Below, piece after piece: positions 1-5,536 of a DNA stretch of 5,536 bases. The DNA lies in assembly GCA_002470125.1 (NCBI GenBank), contig DKNB01000074.1, forward strand, positions 1 through 5,536, in the 5' to 3' direction. Every line of letters starts with the position of its first letter. Within the stretch, counting starts at the first letter, position 1. Under the pieces are notes generated by a model. That model did no database searches, was not told the DNA's origin, and saw only the letters and a program-made list of their open reading frames with translations. This stretch comes from Gallionellales bacterium UBA7399 (GTDB lineage Bacteria > Pseudomonadota > Gammaproteobacteria > Burkholderiales > Gallionellaceae). The position numbers and the translations under genes were made by a program.

Positions 1-2
1 AG

Positions 3-119
3 CCAGCAGCTAAAAAGGCAGCCGTTCAAGTTCGAGCAGCCCCGGCTCCTTCAGCCCCAACGTCCATGCGCCCAGGAATCTGGCCTTTCCCTATGGCCGG
101 TATTAGCAAGCCAAACTAA
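3..119 (+). CDS. C-terminal end of an Ala/Pro/Lys-rich protein (5'-truncated)
   Basis: The reading frame that starts at base 3 is open from the window edge to a TAA at 117-119 and gives 38 residues. It opens with PAAKKAAVQVRAAPAP, a low-complexity Ala/Lys/Pro stretch, and ends with a compact segment MRPGIWPFPMAGISKPN. The other two forward frames do not give such a biased composition, and one stops at base 11. PAKKA-type tails are known in histone H1-like proteins, phasins and PhaM-type polyhydroxyalkanoate granule proteins of Burkholderiales. A granule-associated protein is therefore a reasonable guess, but only the tail is visible and no domain can be assigned. Two hairpins follow the stop, in keeping with the end of a transcription unit. 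Confidence 0.6.
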   Translation, partial: PAAKKAAVQVRAAPAPSAPTSMRPGIWPFPMAGISKPN

Positions 120-136
120 TGGAGGCTGGAAGTGCG

Positions 137-162
137 CAGCCCTTGGGTTACGACAAGGGCTG
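137..162 (+). terminator. 9-bp perfect hairpin after the first gene
   Basis: CAGCCCTTG (137-145) and CAAGGGCTG (154-162) are perfect reverse complements around an 8-base loop. The hairpin begins 18 bases after the TAA of the upstream gene. No real T tract follows (the next bases are ATCATTTG), so it is either a weak or factor-assisted terminator or a 3'-end stabilising stem. It works with the second hairpin at 194-224. Confidence 0.5.
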
Positions 163-193
163 ATCATTTGAAGTTTACGGGTTGTTTCACCGG

Positions 194-224
194 GCGCACG
201 CAGATCTGCATGCGCTTCTTTTCT
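194..224 (+). terminator. Rho-independent terminator, likely for the first gene
   Basis: GCGCA (194-198) pairs with TGCGC (211-215). A C/A mismatch follows, then GCA (200-202) pairs with TGC (207-209) around a GATC loop. The stem is followed at once by TTCTTTTCT (216-224), a typical U-rich end. It lies 75 bases after the stop codon of the upstream gene. Nothing on the other strand ends here, so it most likely ends rightward transcription and separates that gene from msbA. Confidence 0.65.
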
Positions 225-330
225 ATGGCACCTAGAAAATTGTATTTTATTGTGATCTTAGCTGATAAGTAAAAAAGGCAGGGAGGTTAAATAATTACCT
301 TACTGACAACCAGAAAAATCTTTTTGCTAA

Positions 331-357
331 CGATCAGGCTCTCTTGTGCCCTGATTG
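331..357. other. Imperfect hairpin in the msbA upstream region
   Basis: CGATCAGG (331-338) can pair with CCTGATTG (350-357) in eight pairs, one of them G-U, around an 11-base loop. It sits upstream of the best candidate msbA promoter and has no T tract. It could be a protein-binding dyad or part of a longer leader if transcription starts further upstream. Apart from this dyad, the promoter, the palindrome and the two terminator hairpins, I see nothing convincing in the 322-base gap 120-441. Confidence 0.25.
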
Positions 358-360
358 CTA

Positions 361-391
361 TTGTAGAAGACGGCCATTTAATCGATATAAA
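361..391 (+). promoter_or_regulatory. Candidate sigma-70 promoter for msbA
   Basis: TATAAA (386-391) matches five of six bases of the -10 consensus. TTGTAG (361-366) is a poor -35 (three of six, but with the key TTG) at a 19-base spacing. The predicted start of transcription, near base 398, would leave a leader of about 44 bases before the msbA ATG. The region is A+T-rich relative to its flanks. The assignment is by eye only. Confidence 0.35.
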
Positions 392-396
392 TCATG

Positions 397-413
397 TATC
401 AAATAATTTGATA
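397..413. promoter_or_regulatory. 17-bp perfect palindrome, possible operator ahead of msbA
   Basis: TATCAAATAATTTGATA is a perfect inverted repeat: arms of eight bases (397-404 and 406-413) around a single central A. It falls at the predicted transcription start of the candidate msbA promoter and 28 bases before the start codon. An operator for a dimeric regulator would fit there. As RNA it would be a weak A/U stem with almost no loop, so a DNA-level role is more plausible. No regulator can be named from the sequence. Confidence 0.35.
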
Positions 414-441
414 ACGCAAAATTTAGCGTACGCACTAAACC

Positions 442-2202
442 ATGACTAGTTCACGACTTTATTTGCGTTTGCTTGGCAATGTTAAGCCCTACTGGCGGAT
501 ATTCGCACTCTCCATTCTTGGAATGGTGGTGGCTGCAATTACGGAGCCCCTGCTACCCGTACTGTTAAAAACAATGCTAGATGGCACCTTTGTAAACAAA
601 GATGAGGCCGTTATTCGCTTGATGCCACTGGCTATCCTGGCAATTTTTTTTGTACGTGGACTGGCTACCTTTGTTGCCAACTACACAATTACTTGGGTGG
701 GGAACAAGGTGGTGGCAGACTTGCGTAATGAGATGTTCGGTAAGCTTCTCTCACTGCCCACTCGCTTTTATGATGATCATGTAACCGGTAACCTGATTTC
801 AAAGTTGACTTTTGATGTTACACAAGTAACGGCTGCCGCTACCACGATAGTAACAATCGGCGTTCGTGATTGCCTTATGATTGTTGGGTTGCTGGGTTGG
901 CTTTTTTACCTTAATTGGCAACTCACTCTGCTAAGCCTTGTGATGGCGCCAGTTATTGTCTTTGTGATTAAGAAAATTAGCGGCCGTCTGCGCTTGGCTA
1001 GCCGAAACTCGCAGCGCGCAATGGGTGACATCACCCAGGTAATTGAGGAAAGCGTGACAGCGCACAAGGTAGTTAAGATTTTTGGCGGGCAACTATACGA
1101 AAGTCGACGATTTAACGAACAGGCTAACTGGGTGCGTCATTACGCCATGAAGCAGGCCGCCGCCGCCGCCGCCAATGTATCGATTGTGCAGATGGTGGCC
1201 GGAATTGCGCTTGCGGTTATTGTGTATCTTGCCATAGAGCAATCACGTAGCGACGCTACCACGGTAGGCGGATTCCTGTCTTTTATTGCCGCCATGCTGA
1301 TGTTGACTCCACCCCTAAAAAGACTTGCCAGTGTCAGCGAGTATTTGCAGCGCGGACTGGCAGCCTCAGAAAGTGTATTTGAACTACTTGATACGCCCAG
1401 CGAAGAAAATGATGGAAAAATATTTATTGCTCGTGCCGCTGGCCATATAAATTTTGAACACGTAAATTTTTTCTATGAGGCAGTTGAAAATTTAGCGTTA
1501 CGTGACATTAATCTAGAAATTACTTCTGGACAAACGGTTGCCTTGGTTGGCGCATCCGGCAGCGGGAAGACGACATTGGCCAATCTTGTGCCACGTTTTT
1601 ATGCCCCCAGTAGTGGAAGAATTACTTTAGATGATTTTGATCTTGCAGAAATTGCACTAAATGACCTGCGCGCCAATATTGCATTAGTAAGCCAGGATGT
1701 GCTGCTATTTAATGATACCGTTGCAGCTAACATTGCCTATGGCCAGATGCGCGAAGTGTCGACAGCGGAAATTACTGCTGCTGCGAATGCTGCGCATGCA
1801 ATGGAGTTTATTAGTAAGATGCCACAAGGCCTTCAAACACTGGTTGGCGAGAAGGGTGTGCGTATGTCTGGTGGACAACGTCAACGCATCGCCATTGCCC
1901 GCGCTGTTCTTAAGAACGCGCCTATTCTTATCTTGGATGAGGCCACCTCCGCACTTGATAGTGAATCAGAGCGCCATGTTCAGGCAGCGTTAGAGACCCT
2001 GATGCGAGGCCGTACTACATTAATTATTGCTCACCGCCTGTCTACCATTGAAAAGGCAAATAAAGTTGTTGTCTTGCGGAAGGGTGAAATTGTTGAGATT
2101 GGATCCCATCAAGAGCTGCTTGCTAGGGCTGGAATTTATGCGCGACTACATCAGGCCCAGCTTGGCGAACATGACATTCTTGCAGTGGTTAATGATGGCT
2201 AA
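442..2202 (+). CDS. msbA: Lipid A export ATP-binding/permease protein MsbA
   Basis: A 586-residue ABC exporter half-transporter, close to the usual MsbA length (about 580). MsbA works as an inner-membrane homodimer that flips lipid A-core from the cytoplasmic to the periplasmic leaflet, using ATP. The N-terminal half has about six hydrophobic segments (near residues 18-40, 58-80, 140-158, 161-178, 248-265, 275-292). The nucleotide-binding domain follows: Walker A GASGSGKTT at 370-378 (K376), Q-loop Q418, signature MSGGQ at 475-479, Walker B ILILDE at 495-500 (E500) and H-loop H531. All catalytic residues are present. ATG 442 is chosen because an in-frame stop lies six bases upstream and the protein starts in the family manner. 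No Shine-Dalgarno sequence is evident. The TAA shares bases with the stop of the convergent reductase gene. Other ABC exporters are possible, but the N-terminal PYWRIF and EPLLP segments favour MsbA. Confidence 0.93.
   Translation: MTSSRLYLRLLGNVKPYWRIFALSILGMVVAAITEPLLPVLLKTMLDGTFVNKDEAVIRLMPLAILAIFFVRGLATFVANYTITWVGNKVVADLRNEMFGKLLSLPTRFYDDHVTGNLISKLTFDVTQVTAAATTIVTIGVRDCLMIVGLLGWLFYLNWQLTLLSLVMAPVIVFVIKKISGRLRLASRNSQRAMGDITQVIEESVTAHKVVKIFGGQLYESRRFNEQANWVRHYAMKQAAAAAANVSIVQMVAGIALAVIVYLAIEQSRSDATTVGGFLSFIAAMLMLTPPLKRLASVSEYLQRGLAASESVFELLDTPSEENDGKIFIARAAGHINFEHVNFFYEAVENLALRDINLEITSGQTVALVGASGSGKTTLANLVPRFYAPSSGRITLDDFDLAEIALNDLRANIALVSQDVLLFNDTVAANIAYGQMREVSTAEITAAANAAHAMEFISKMPQGLQTLVGEKGVRMSGGQRQRIAIARAVLKNAPILILDEATSALDSESERHVQAALETLMRGRTTLIIAHRLSTIEKANKVVVLRKGEIVEIGSHQELLARAGIYARLHQAQLGEHDILAVVNDG
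1156..1173 (+). repeat. (GCC)6 trinucleotide repeat within msbA
   Basis: Six uninterrupted GCC codons encode Ala239-Ala244 of MsbA, just before the fifth predicted membrane segment. Alanine codons elsewhere in the gene are mixed (GCT, GCA, GCC, GCG), so the run stands out. It is in frame, and gain or loss of units would change only the alanine count. Confidence 0.8.
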
Positions 2203-3212
2203 GCCTTATATGTTGTAATAAACGCATCGGAAAAGAATTCTTCGTTTGGCAATCTACATAAGGTTACAAAATCTCGACGTGCCGATTCCACCATAATTGG
2301 TGCACCACAAGCGTACACCTGATAGCCAGATAGGTCTGAGTGATCTTCCATGACGGCCGTATGAACGAAACCAGACCTACCTTCCCATTGATCAGTTGGC
2401 ATAGCCTCTGACAACACGGGTGTAAATTTTATACCGTGAGACTCCCATTTTTTGACGGCCTCAAGCATGTAGAGACCACTTAAACTCAGCGCCCCCCAAT
2501 AAAAATGCATAGAGCGTTTCAGCCCAATATGCAATGCATGCTCGATGATCGATTTAATCGGCGCAAAACCGGTTCCGCTGGCCACCAATATAATGGGTTT
2601 TGTGCTATCTTCGCGTAGGAAGAAGGTGCCCATGGGCCCCTTGAAACGCAAGATATCACGCTCCTTCATTTGTGTGAAAACATGCTGGGTGAATTCGCCA
2701 CCAGAAACGTTGCGCACATGGAGTTGTAGAAATTCGTCATTGTGAGGTGGGTTTGCTAGCGAAAAGCTTCTTACTTTGCCGCCCTTCATCAGAATATTAA
2801 TGTATTGCCCAGCAAGAAACTGCAAGCGTTCGTTAGCTGGTAGTTTTAAGTGGACGATCATTACATCATCGGTAAGCCGATCTAGTTTGTGTATGCGACA
2901 AGGCATGGTTCTTATCGGGATATCTTTTGCGGCACTTACTTCATTGCATTCAATGACCAGGTCGGACGTTGGCTTTGAGCGACAAAATAAAGCCATACCC
3001 CTCGCTCTTTCGGATTCGTTCAGGGTGTCACCCTCGTACTCGCCGTAATCAACGGTGCCCTGTAGGATCATCCCTTTGCAAGTCCCACATACGCCATCAC
3101 GACAGCTATAGGGAAAAATAAAGCCGTGCCTTAGTCCTGCCTCAAGAATGGTTTCGTTAGAATCTATGGTAAAGCTGTGATTGCTTGGTTTAACGAGGAC
3201 ATTGAATGTCAT
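2199..3212 (-). CDS. 2Fe-2S ferredoxin/FAD/NAD(P)H reductase (CDP-6-deoxy-delta-3,4-glucoseen reductase-like)
   Basis: A 337-residue cytoplasmic electron-transfer flavoprotein moving electrons from NAD(P)H through FAD to a plant-type 2Fe-2S centre. Order of domains: an N-terminal ferredoxin domain with the cluster ligands C37, C42, C45 and C77 (CX4CX2C plus a distal Cys); an FAD domain with RSFSLAN at 148-154; an NAD(P) domain with GTGFAP at 213-218 and CGAP at 302-305; and a FFSDAF end. This matches the E3 reductase (AscD/DdhD) fold and also phenol hydroxylase/methane monooxygenase reductases. No dideoxysugar genes are nearby, so the sugar-reductase name is probably only inherited annotation; the partner is unknown. 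The ATG at 3212 is preferred to an upstream in-frame TTG at 3239, because family members begin directly at the MTFNV-like strand. No clear Shine-Dalgarno sequence. Its TAG overlaps the msbA stop, and it is divergent from the SDR gene. Confidence 0.87.
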   Translation of the reverse strand: MTFNVLVKPSNHSFTIDSNETILEAGLRHGFIFPYSCRDGVCGTCKGMILQGTVDYGEYEGDTLNESERARGMALFCRSKPTSDLVIECNEVSAAKDIPIRTMPCRIHKLDRLTDDVMIVHLKLPANERLQFLAGQYINILMKGGKVRSFSLANPPHNDEFLQLHVRNVSGGEFTQHVFTQMKERDILRFKGPMGTFFLREDSTKPIILVASGTGFAPIKSIIEHALHIGLKRSMHFYWGALSLSGLYMLEAVKKWESHGIKFTPVLSEAMPTDQWEGRSGFVHTAVMEDHSDLSGYQVYACGAPIMVESARRDFVTLCRLPNEEFFSDAFITTYKA

Positions 3213-3227
3213 GGCTGGGGTGATTAC

Positions 3228-3239
3228 TTGTGCACACAA
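3228..3239. promoter_or_regulatory. Small dyad between the divergent genes
   Basis: TTGTG (3228-3232) and CACAA (3235-3239) are inverted around CA, with TGTGCACA (3230-3237 region) palindromic at the centre. It lies within the 54-base divergent intergenic region and overlaps the candidate -35 for the SDR gene, so a regulator bound here could affect both genes. The dyad is short and could be chance. Confidence 0.2.
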
Positions 3240-3265
3240 AGACTTATTTTAACGCATAATTATGG
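3231..3265. promoter_or_regulatory. Candidate bidirectional promoter with a symmetric -10
   Basis: CATAATTATG (3255-3264) is a perfect 10-bp palindrome, so CATAAT, a five-of-six match to the -10 consensus, is present on both strands. Rightward, TGCACA (3231-3236, four of six) lies 18 bases upstream of CATAAT. The start would fall at about 3267, exactly the SDR ATG. Leftward, CCAACA (complement of 3284-3289, three of six) is an 18-base-spaced weak -35, giving the reductase a leader of roughly 40 bases. Symmetric -10 elements are a known cause of divergent transcription in bacteria. Confidence 0.4.
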
Positions 3266-3266
3266 G

Positions 3267-4202
3267 ATGAAACGAGTATTGATTGTTGGTTATGGCGATA
3301 TAGCCATGCGGATTGCGCTTATATTAACGGGTCGCTACCGCGTGCTTGGCTTGTTGCGTAATGCGGTACGCTTTGCTGAATTAAGGGCCGCAGGGGTCAC
3401 CCCATTATTGGGTGATTTGGATGCAAAGATCAGCCTGTGTCGATTAGCTGGGCTGGCGCATATCGTATTGCATTTTGCGCCACCACCAGCTATTGGGGAG
3501 AGCGATACTCGCACACGTAATTTGTTAAATATTCTGTCGCGAGGCACGCTACCAGATACTTTCATATATATCAGCACTAGTGGTGTGTATGGCGACTGTG
3601 AGGGAGACCGCGTTGCGGAGACCCGTATGGTAAATGCGCAAACCGTTCGTGCACGACGAAGGGTGAGCGCAGAACATCAAATTCGTAGCTGGGCTAGGCG
3701 TACCGGAGTGCGAGTTATTATTTTACGTGTGCCCGGTATATATGCGGCAGACCGATTACCACTACAACGTTTGCGACAGGGCACGCCAGTTATTATGGCA
3801 ACCGAAGATGGCTACACGAATCATATTCATGCAGATGATCTGGCGCGCGCTGTGGTCGCAGCATTGCGCTTTGGAAGATCGGGCAGGTTGTACCACATTA
3901 GTGATGATAGCGAGCTAAAAATGGGCGACTACTTTGATTGCGTGGCGGATACGATTGGATTAATACGTCCGCCGCGCGTTAGTCGTGAACAAGCTCAACG
4001 AGTCTTGCCTAGTGCACTGCTTGCATTTGTTAATGAATCGCGTCGCCTAGTGAATAAACGCATGAAGTGTGAGCTGAGATTGATGTTGTTGTACCCGACC
4101 ATCTTGGACGGGCTGCGGATCGTACAGCAATACAGACCCAACACATTTTTAACAGGCATGAGGACCCGCTTGCGCCGAGCTATTGGATTATTTTTTGGGT
4201 AG
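3267..4202 (+). CDS. Atypical SDR / NAD(P)-dependent epimerase-like protein (YeeZ-type)
   Basis: A 311-residue predicted cytoplasmic oxidoreductase. The N-terminus carries a Rossmann nucleotide-binding loop, VGYGDIA (residues 7-13), followed by HFAPPP (69-74), STSGVYGD (103-110), RVPGIYA (154-160) and NHIHADDLA (185-193). This pattern is that of the atypical extended SDRs related to E. coli YeeZ. The usual YxxxK catalytic pair is not visible: Y108 has no lysine four residues on, so enzyme activity cannot be assumed and the substrate is unknown. It is longer than YeeZ (about 274), with a basic C-terminal extension. ATG 3267 is chosen because the Rossmann strand begins at once; a GTG at 3177 would add 30 residues unlike the family and overlap the divergent reductase start. 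No Shine-Dalgarno is present, and a -10 ends seven bases upstream, so a leaderless mRNA is possible. The 3' end overlaps dciA by 15 bases. Confidence 0.82.
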   Translation: MKRVLIVGYGDIAMRIALILTGRYRVLGLLRNAVRFAELRAAGVTPLLGDLDAKISLCRLAGLAHIVLHFAPPPAIGESDTRTRNLLNILSRGTLPDTFIYISTSGVYGDCEGDRVAETRMVNAQTVRARRRVSAEHQIRSWARRTGVRVIILRVPGIYAADRLPLQRLRQGTPVIMATEDGYTNHIHADDLARAVVAALRFGRSGRLYHISDDSELKMGDYFDCVADTIGLIRPPRVSREQAQRVLPSALLAFVNESRRLVNKRMKCELRLMLLYPTILDGLRIVQQYRPNTFLTGMRTRLRRAIGLFFG

Positions 4203-4628
4203 CAAGTTGTTAGTAATTGTCGCTAGGCGCTCGAGCGCGACCTTGAGGGGCGAGTTGGCCAGTGTTGTCGTGAAATCGGCTAGCTGCTCTCGTTCTGCAA
4301 TTCCGAGTGAGTTCGAACGATGACGGCGTGGAGCAATTGGTAATAAAACGCGCACTTTAATTCGGATATCATCAATGTCATAGCTATTTTTCTTAAATAG
4401 CTCAACAAGTTCTGGGGCAAGTTGGCGCAATTTCGCTGCTATTGCACCGTTGTTTGCGCTTAGTGTCAGGACGTTATGATTCAGTTGCAATACTCGACTA
4501 AACAGCCCAAGTGGGGCTGGAACAAGCTGTGCGTACTGTTTTTGTAGTATGCACAGCTGCCCCACCTTGAGTGACAACAGGCCCAGCTCAGGGCTTGCTT
4601 TTAAATATGAACTTAATCGTTGGGACAC
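4188..4628 (-). CDS. dciA: DciA-like replicative helicase loader (DUF721)
   Basis: A 146-residue protein with the DUF721 pattern. The N-terminus MSQRLSSYLKASPELG is like that of betaproteobacterial members; the core strand/helix segment is LTLSANNGAIAAKLRQLAPE (54-73), followed by IRIKVRV (88-94) and a variable C-terminal tail. DciA proteins interact with the DnaB helicase and help load it at the origin in bacteria lacking DnaC/DnaI; the core resembles a KH-like nucleic-acid-binding fold. The start is a GTG at 4628: upstream in-frame codons offer no ATG, GTG or TTG before the family-like start, and no strong Shine-Dalgarno is seen. The gene lies head-to-head with secA, a neighbour pairing common in Burkholderiales, and tail-to-tail with the SDR gene, overlapping its last five codons. 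The family assignment is firm; the helicase-loading role is from the family. Confidence 0.85.
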   Translation of the reverse strand: MSQRLSSYLKASPELGLLSLKVGQLCILQKQYAQLVPAPLGLFSRVLQLNHNVLTLSANNGAIAAKLRQLAPELVELFKKNSYDIDDIRIKVRVLLPIAPRRHRSNSLGIAEREQLADFTTTLANSPLKVALERLATITNNLLPKK

Positions 4629-4659
4629 AGCGCTTACCGAAGTTATATGAGGGGTACGA

Positions 4660-4689
4660 ATACTAGTTTAGTTTATATCTTTTTGTAAA
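4660..4689 (-). promoter_or_regulatory. Candidate promoter for dciA
   Basis: On the minus strand TTTACA (complement of 4684-4689, four of six -35 matches) is followed after 18 bases by TAGTAT (complement of 4660-4665, four of six -10 matches). Transcription would start near 4653 and give a leader of about 25 bases before the GTG at 4628. A second -10-like TATAAC (complement of 4642-4647) has no good -35. Confidence 0.35.
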
Positions 4690-4747
4690 ATATCGCGTCA
4701 TTTATGCGGTTGCGGCTAGCGGCCTTGTGGAATCCGGGGCGCTCAGA

Positions 4748-4790
4748 GAGCATTTTGTGCTCGCAACGACCCGCCCTGTTGAGGGCTTTT
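4748..4790 (+). terminator. Two adjacent small hairpins, the second with a TTTT end
   Basis: GAGCA (4748-4752) and TGCTC (4758-4762) form a 5-bp stem with loop TTTTG. Eleven bases later GCCCT (4773-4777) and AGGGC (4782-4786) form a second 5-bp stem with loop GTTG, followed directly by TTTT (4787-4790). The second resembles a short intrinsic terminator or attenuator on the secA-proximal strand. Both stems are short, and no gene ends just upstream on this strand, so this is a tentative call. Confidence 0.3.
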
Positions 4791-4815
4791 CGAATTACAT
4801 GGGCAGTATGGTAAT

Positions 4816-4959
4816 ATGATACAGGTCAAAGCAGGTCTGTTGTTGACGCTGATTTTGCATGGGGGTGAGGTGTGGCGCCCACCCTTTTCTGTTGACGCAA
4901 CAAAGATAGAGACCGATTCTTTCGAATTTCAACCCGGCACTAAGGCCCAGAAAAGCTAA
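4816..4959 (+). CDS. Possible 47-residue secA leader peptide (unrecognised)
   Basis: An ATG-started reading frame of 47 codons ends with TAA four bases before the secA ATG, close enough for translational coupling. The peptide starts MIQVK, then has a short hydrophobic run AGLLLTLILHG (6-16), then VWRPPF (19-24) and an acidic-to-basic tail ending QPGTKAQKS. This resembles a minimal signal peptide or membrane anchor followed by a short tail. I do not recognise a family. Its place matches that of SecM ahead of secA in gammaproteobacteria, but the SecM arrest sequence is absent. The ATG overlaps the TGA of another short frame (ATGA, 4816-4819). No good Shine-Dalgarno is visible, and an open run of this length is not rare by chance, so the gene is unproven. 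Confidence 0.35.
   Translation: MIQVKAGLLLTLILHGGEVWRPPFSVDATKIETDSFEFQPGTKAQKS
4863..4890 (+). terminator. Terminator-like hairpin ahead of secA (possible attenuator)
   Basis: GGGTG (4863-4867) pairs with CACCC (4880-4884), and GG (4869-4870) with CC (4878-4879), with a bulged A and a 7-base loop. TTTTCT (4885-4890) follows. This is a G+C-rich stem with a T-rich end, 73 bases before the secA start and inside the possible 47-codon leader frame (codons 16-25). Ribosomes translating that frame would disrupt the stem, as in attenuation. Nothing upstream on this strand needs termination. Confidence 0.4.
4892..4920 (+). promoter_or_regulatory. Candidate secA promoter
   Basis: TTGACG (4892-4897) matches five of six -35 bases, with GATTCT (4915-4920, three of six) 17 bases on. 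Transcription would begin near 4927 and give secA a leader of about 37 bases, in which case the 47-codon frame would not be on this transcript. Another TTGACG at 4843-4848 has no -10-like hexamer at a fitting distance. Confidence 0.3.
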
Positions 4960-4963
4960 AGCA

Positions 4964-5536
<573 letters not shown>

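Noticed and set aside
225..272. 15-codon ATG frame in the msbA upstream gap
   Set aside because: It starts directly at the T run of a terminator, has no ribosome binding site and is too short to support.
281..286. GGGAGG, a good Shine-Dalgarno match
   Set aside because: No ATG, GTG or TTG lies at a suitable distance downstream, so it does not serve a gene.
1697..1993. 98-codon frame inside msbA on the same strand
   Set aside because: It lies wholly within the MsbA nucleotide-binding domain in another frame and has no family features; a shadow of a real gene.
2776..3048. 90-codon frame antisense to the reductase gene
   Set aside because: It is fully opposite the well-supported ferredoxin and FAD domains and has no recognisable features.
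3213..3239. Upstream TTG start for the reductase
   Set aside because: It adds nine residues before the conserved ferredoxin-domain start; the ATG at 3212 fits the family better.
3177..3266. Upstream GTG start for the SDR gene
   Set aside because: It would add 30 residues before the Rossmann strand, unlike the family, and would overlap the 5' end of the divergent reductase gene.
4704..4814. 36-codon ATG frame upstream of secA (MRLRLAALWNPG...)
   Set aside because: No ribosome binding site, no recognisable features, and it overlaps in another frame both the hairpins and a second short frame. It looks like chance.
4727..4819. 30-codon GTG frame whose TGA overlaps the ATG of the 47-codon frame (ATGA)
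   Set aside because: The overlap is suggestive of coupling, but the start is a GTG with no ribosome binding site and the peptide (MESGALREHF...) has no signal-like or family features. Kept only as context for the leader-frame finding.

Overview
The window looks like chromosomal DNA from a betaproteobacterium, probably of the order Burkholderiales. The grounds are the protein sequences (MsbA, a 2Fe-2S flavin reductase of the type annotated in this group as CDP-6-deoxy-delta-3,4-glucoseen reductase, a DciA/DUF721 protein, SecA) and the DUF721 gene lying head-to-head with secA. Base composition is moderate (about 42-53% G+C by hand count in the first half of secA), low for the order. No tRNA, rRNA, CRISPR array, transposase or integrase was seen.

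Layout: bases 1-119 hold the last 38 codons of a gene entering from the left, with an Ala/Pro/Lys-rich tail. Bases 120-441 are non-coding, with two tandem hairpins (the second followed by a T-rich run), then a candidate msbA promoter with a perfect 17-bp palindrome just downstream. msbA (442-2202, +) meets the reductase gene (2199-3212, -) tail to tail, their stop codons sharing bases. The reductase is divergent, across 54 bases, from an atypical SDR/epimerase-like gene (3267-4202, +). That gene overlaps the end of dciA (4188-4628, -) by 15 bases. The 335-base gap from dciA to secA holds candidate promoters, three small hairpins and a plausible 47-codon reading frame (4816-4959) that stops four bases before secA. 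secA (4964 onward) leaves the window after 191 codons.

The genes do not form one pathway. msbA serves outer-membrane biogenesis, dciA replication initiation, secA protein export; the reductase and SDR are a divergent pair with unproven substrates. Orientation alternates from msbA onward (+ - + - +), giving two convergent overlaps without room for terminators and two divergent promoter regions.

Three points most deserve a second look. First, an abrupt composition change inside secA near base 5270, where third-position G+C goes from about 46% to about 84%: a recombination mosaic or a chimeric assembly. Second, the short reading frame with terminator-like hairpins directly ahead of secA, in the position where gammaproteobacteria carry the secretion monitor SecM. 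Third, a symmetric CATAATTATG element between the reductase and SDR genes that could drive transcription both ways and give a leaderless SDR mRNA. None of the real starts has a strong Shine-Dalgarno sequence.
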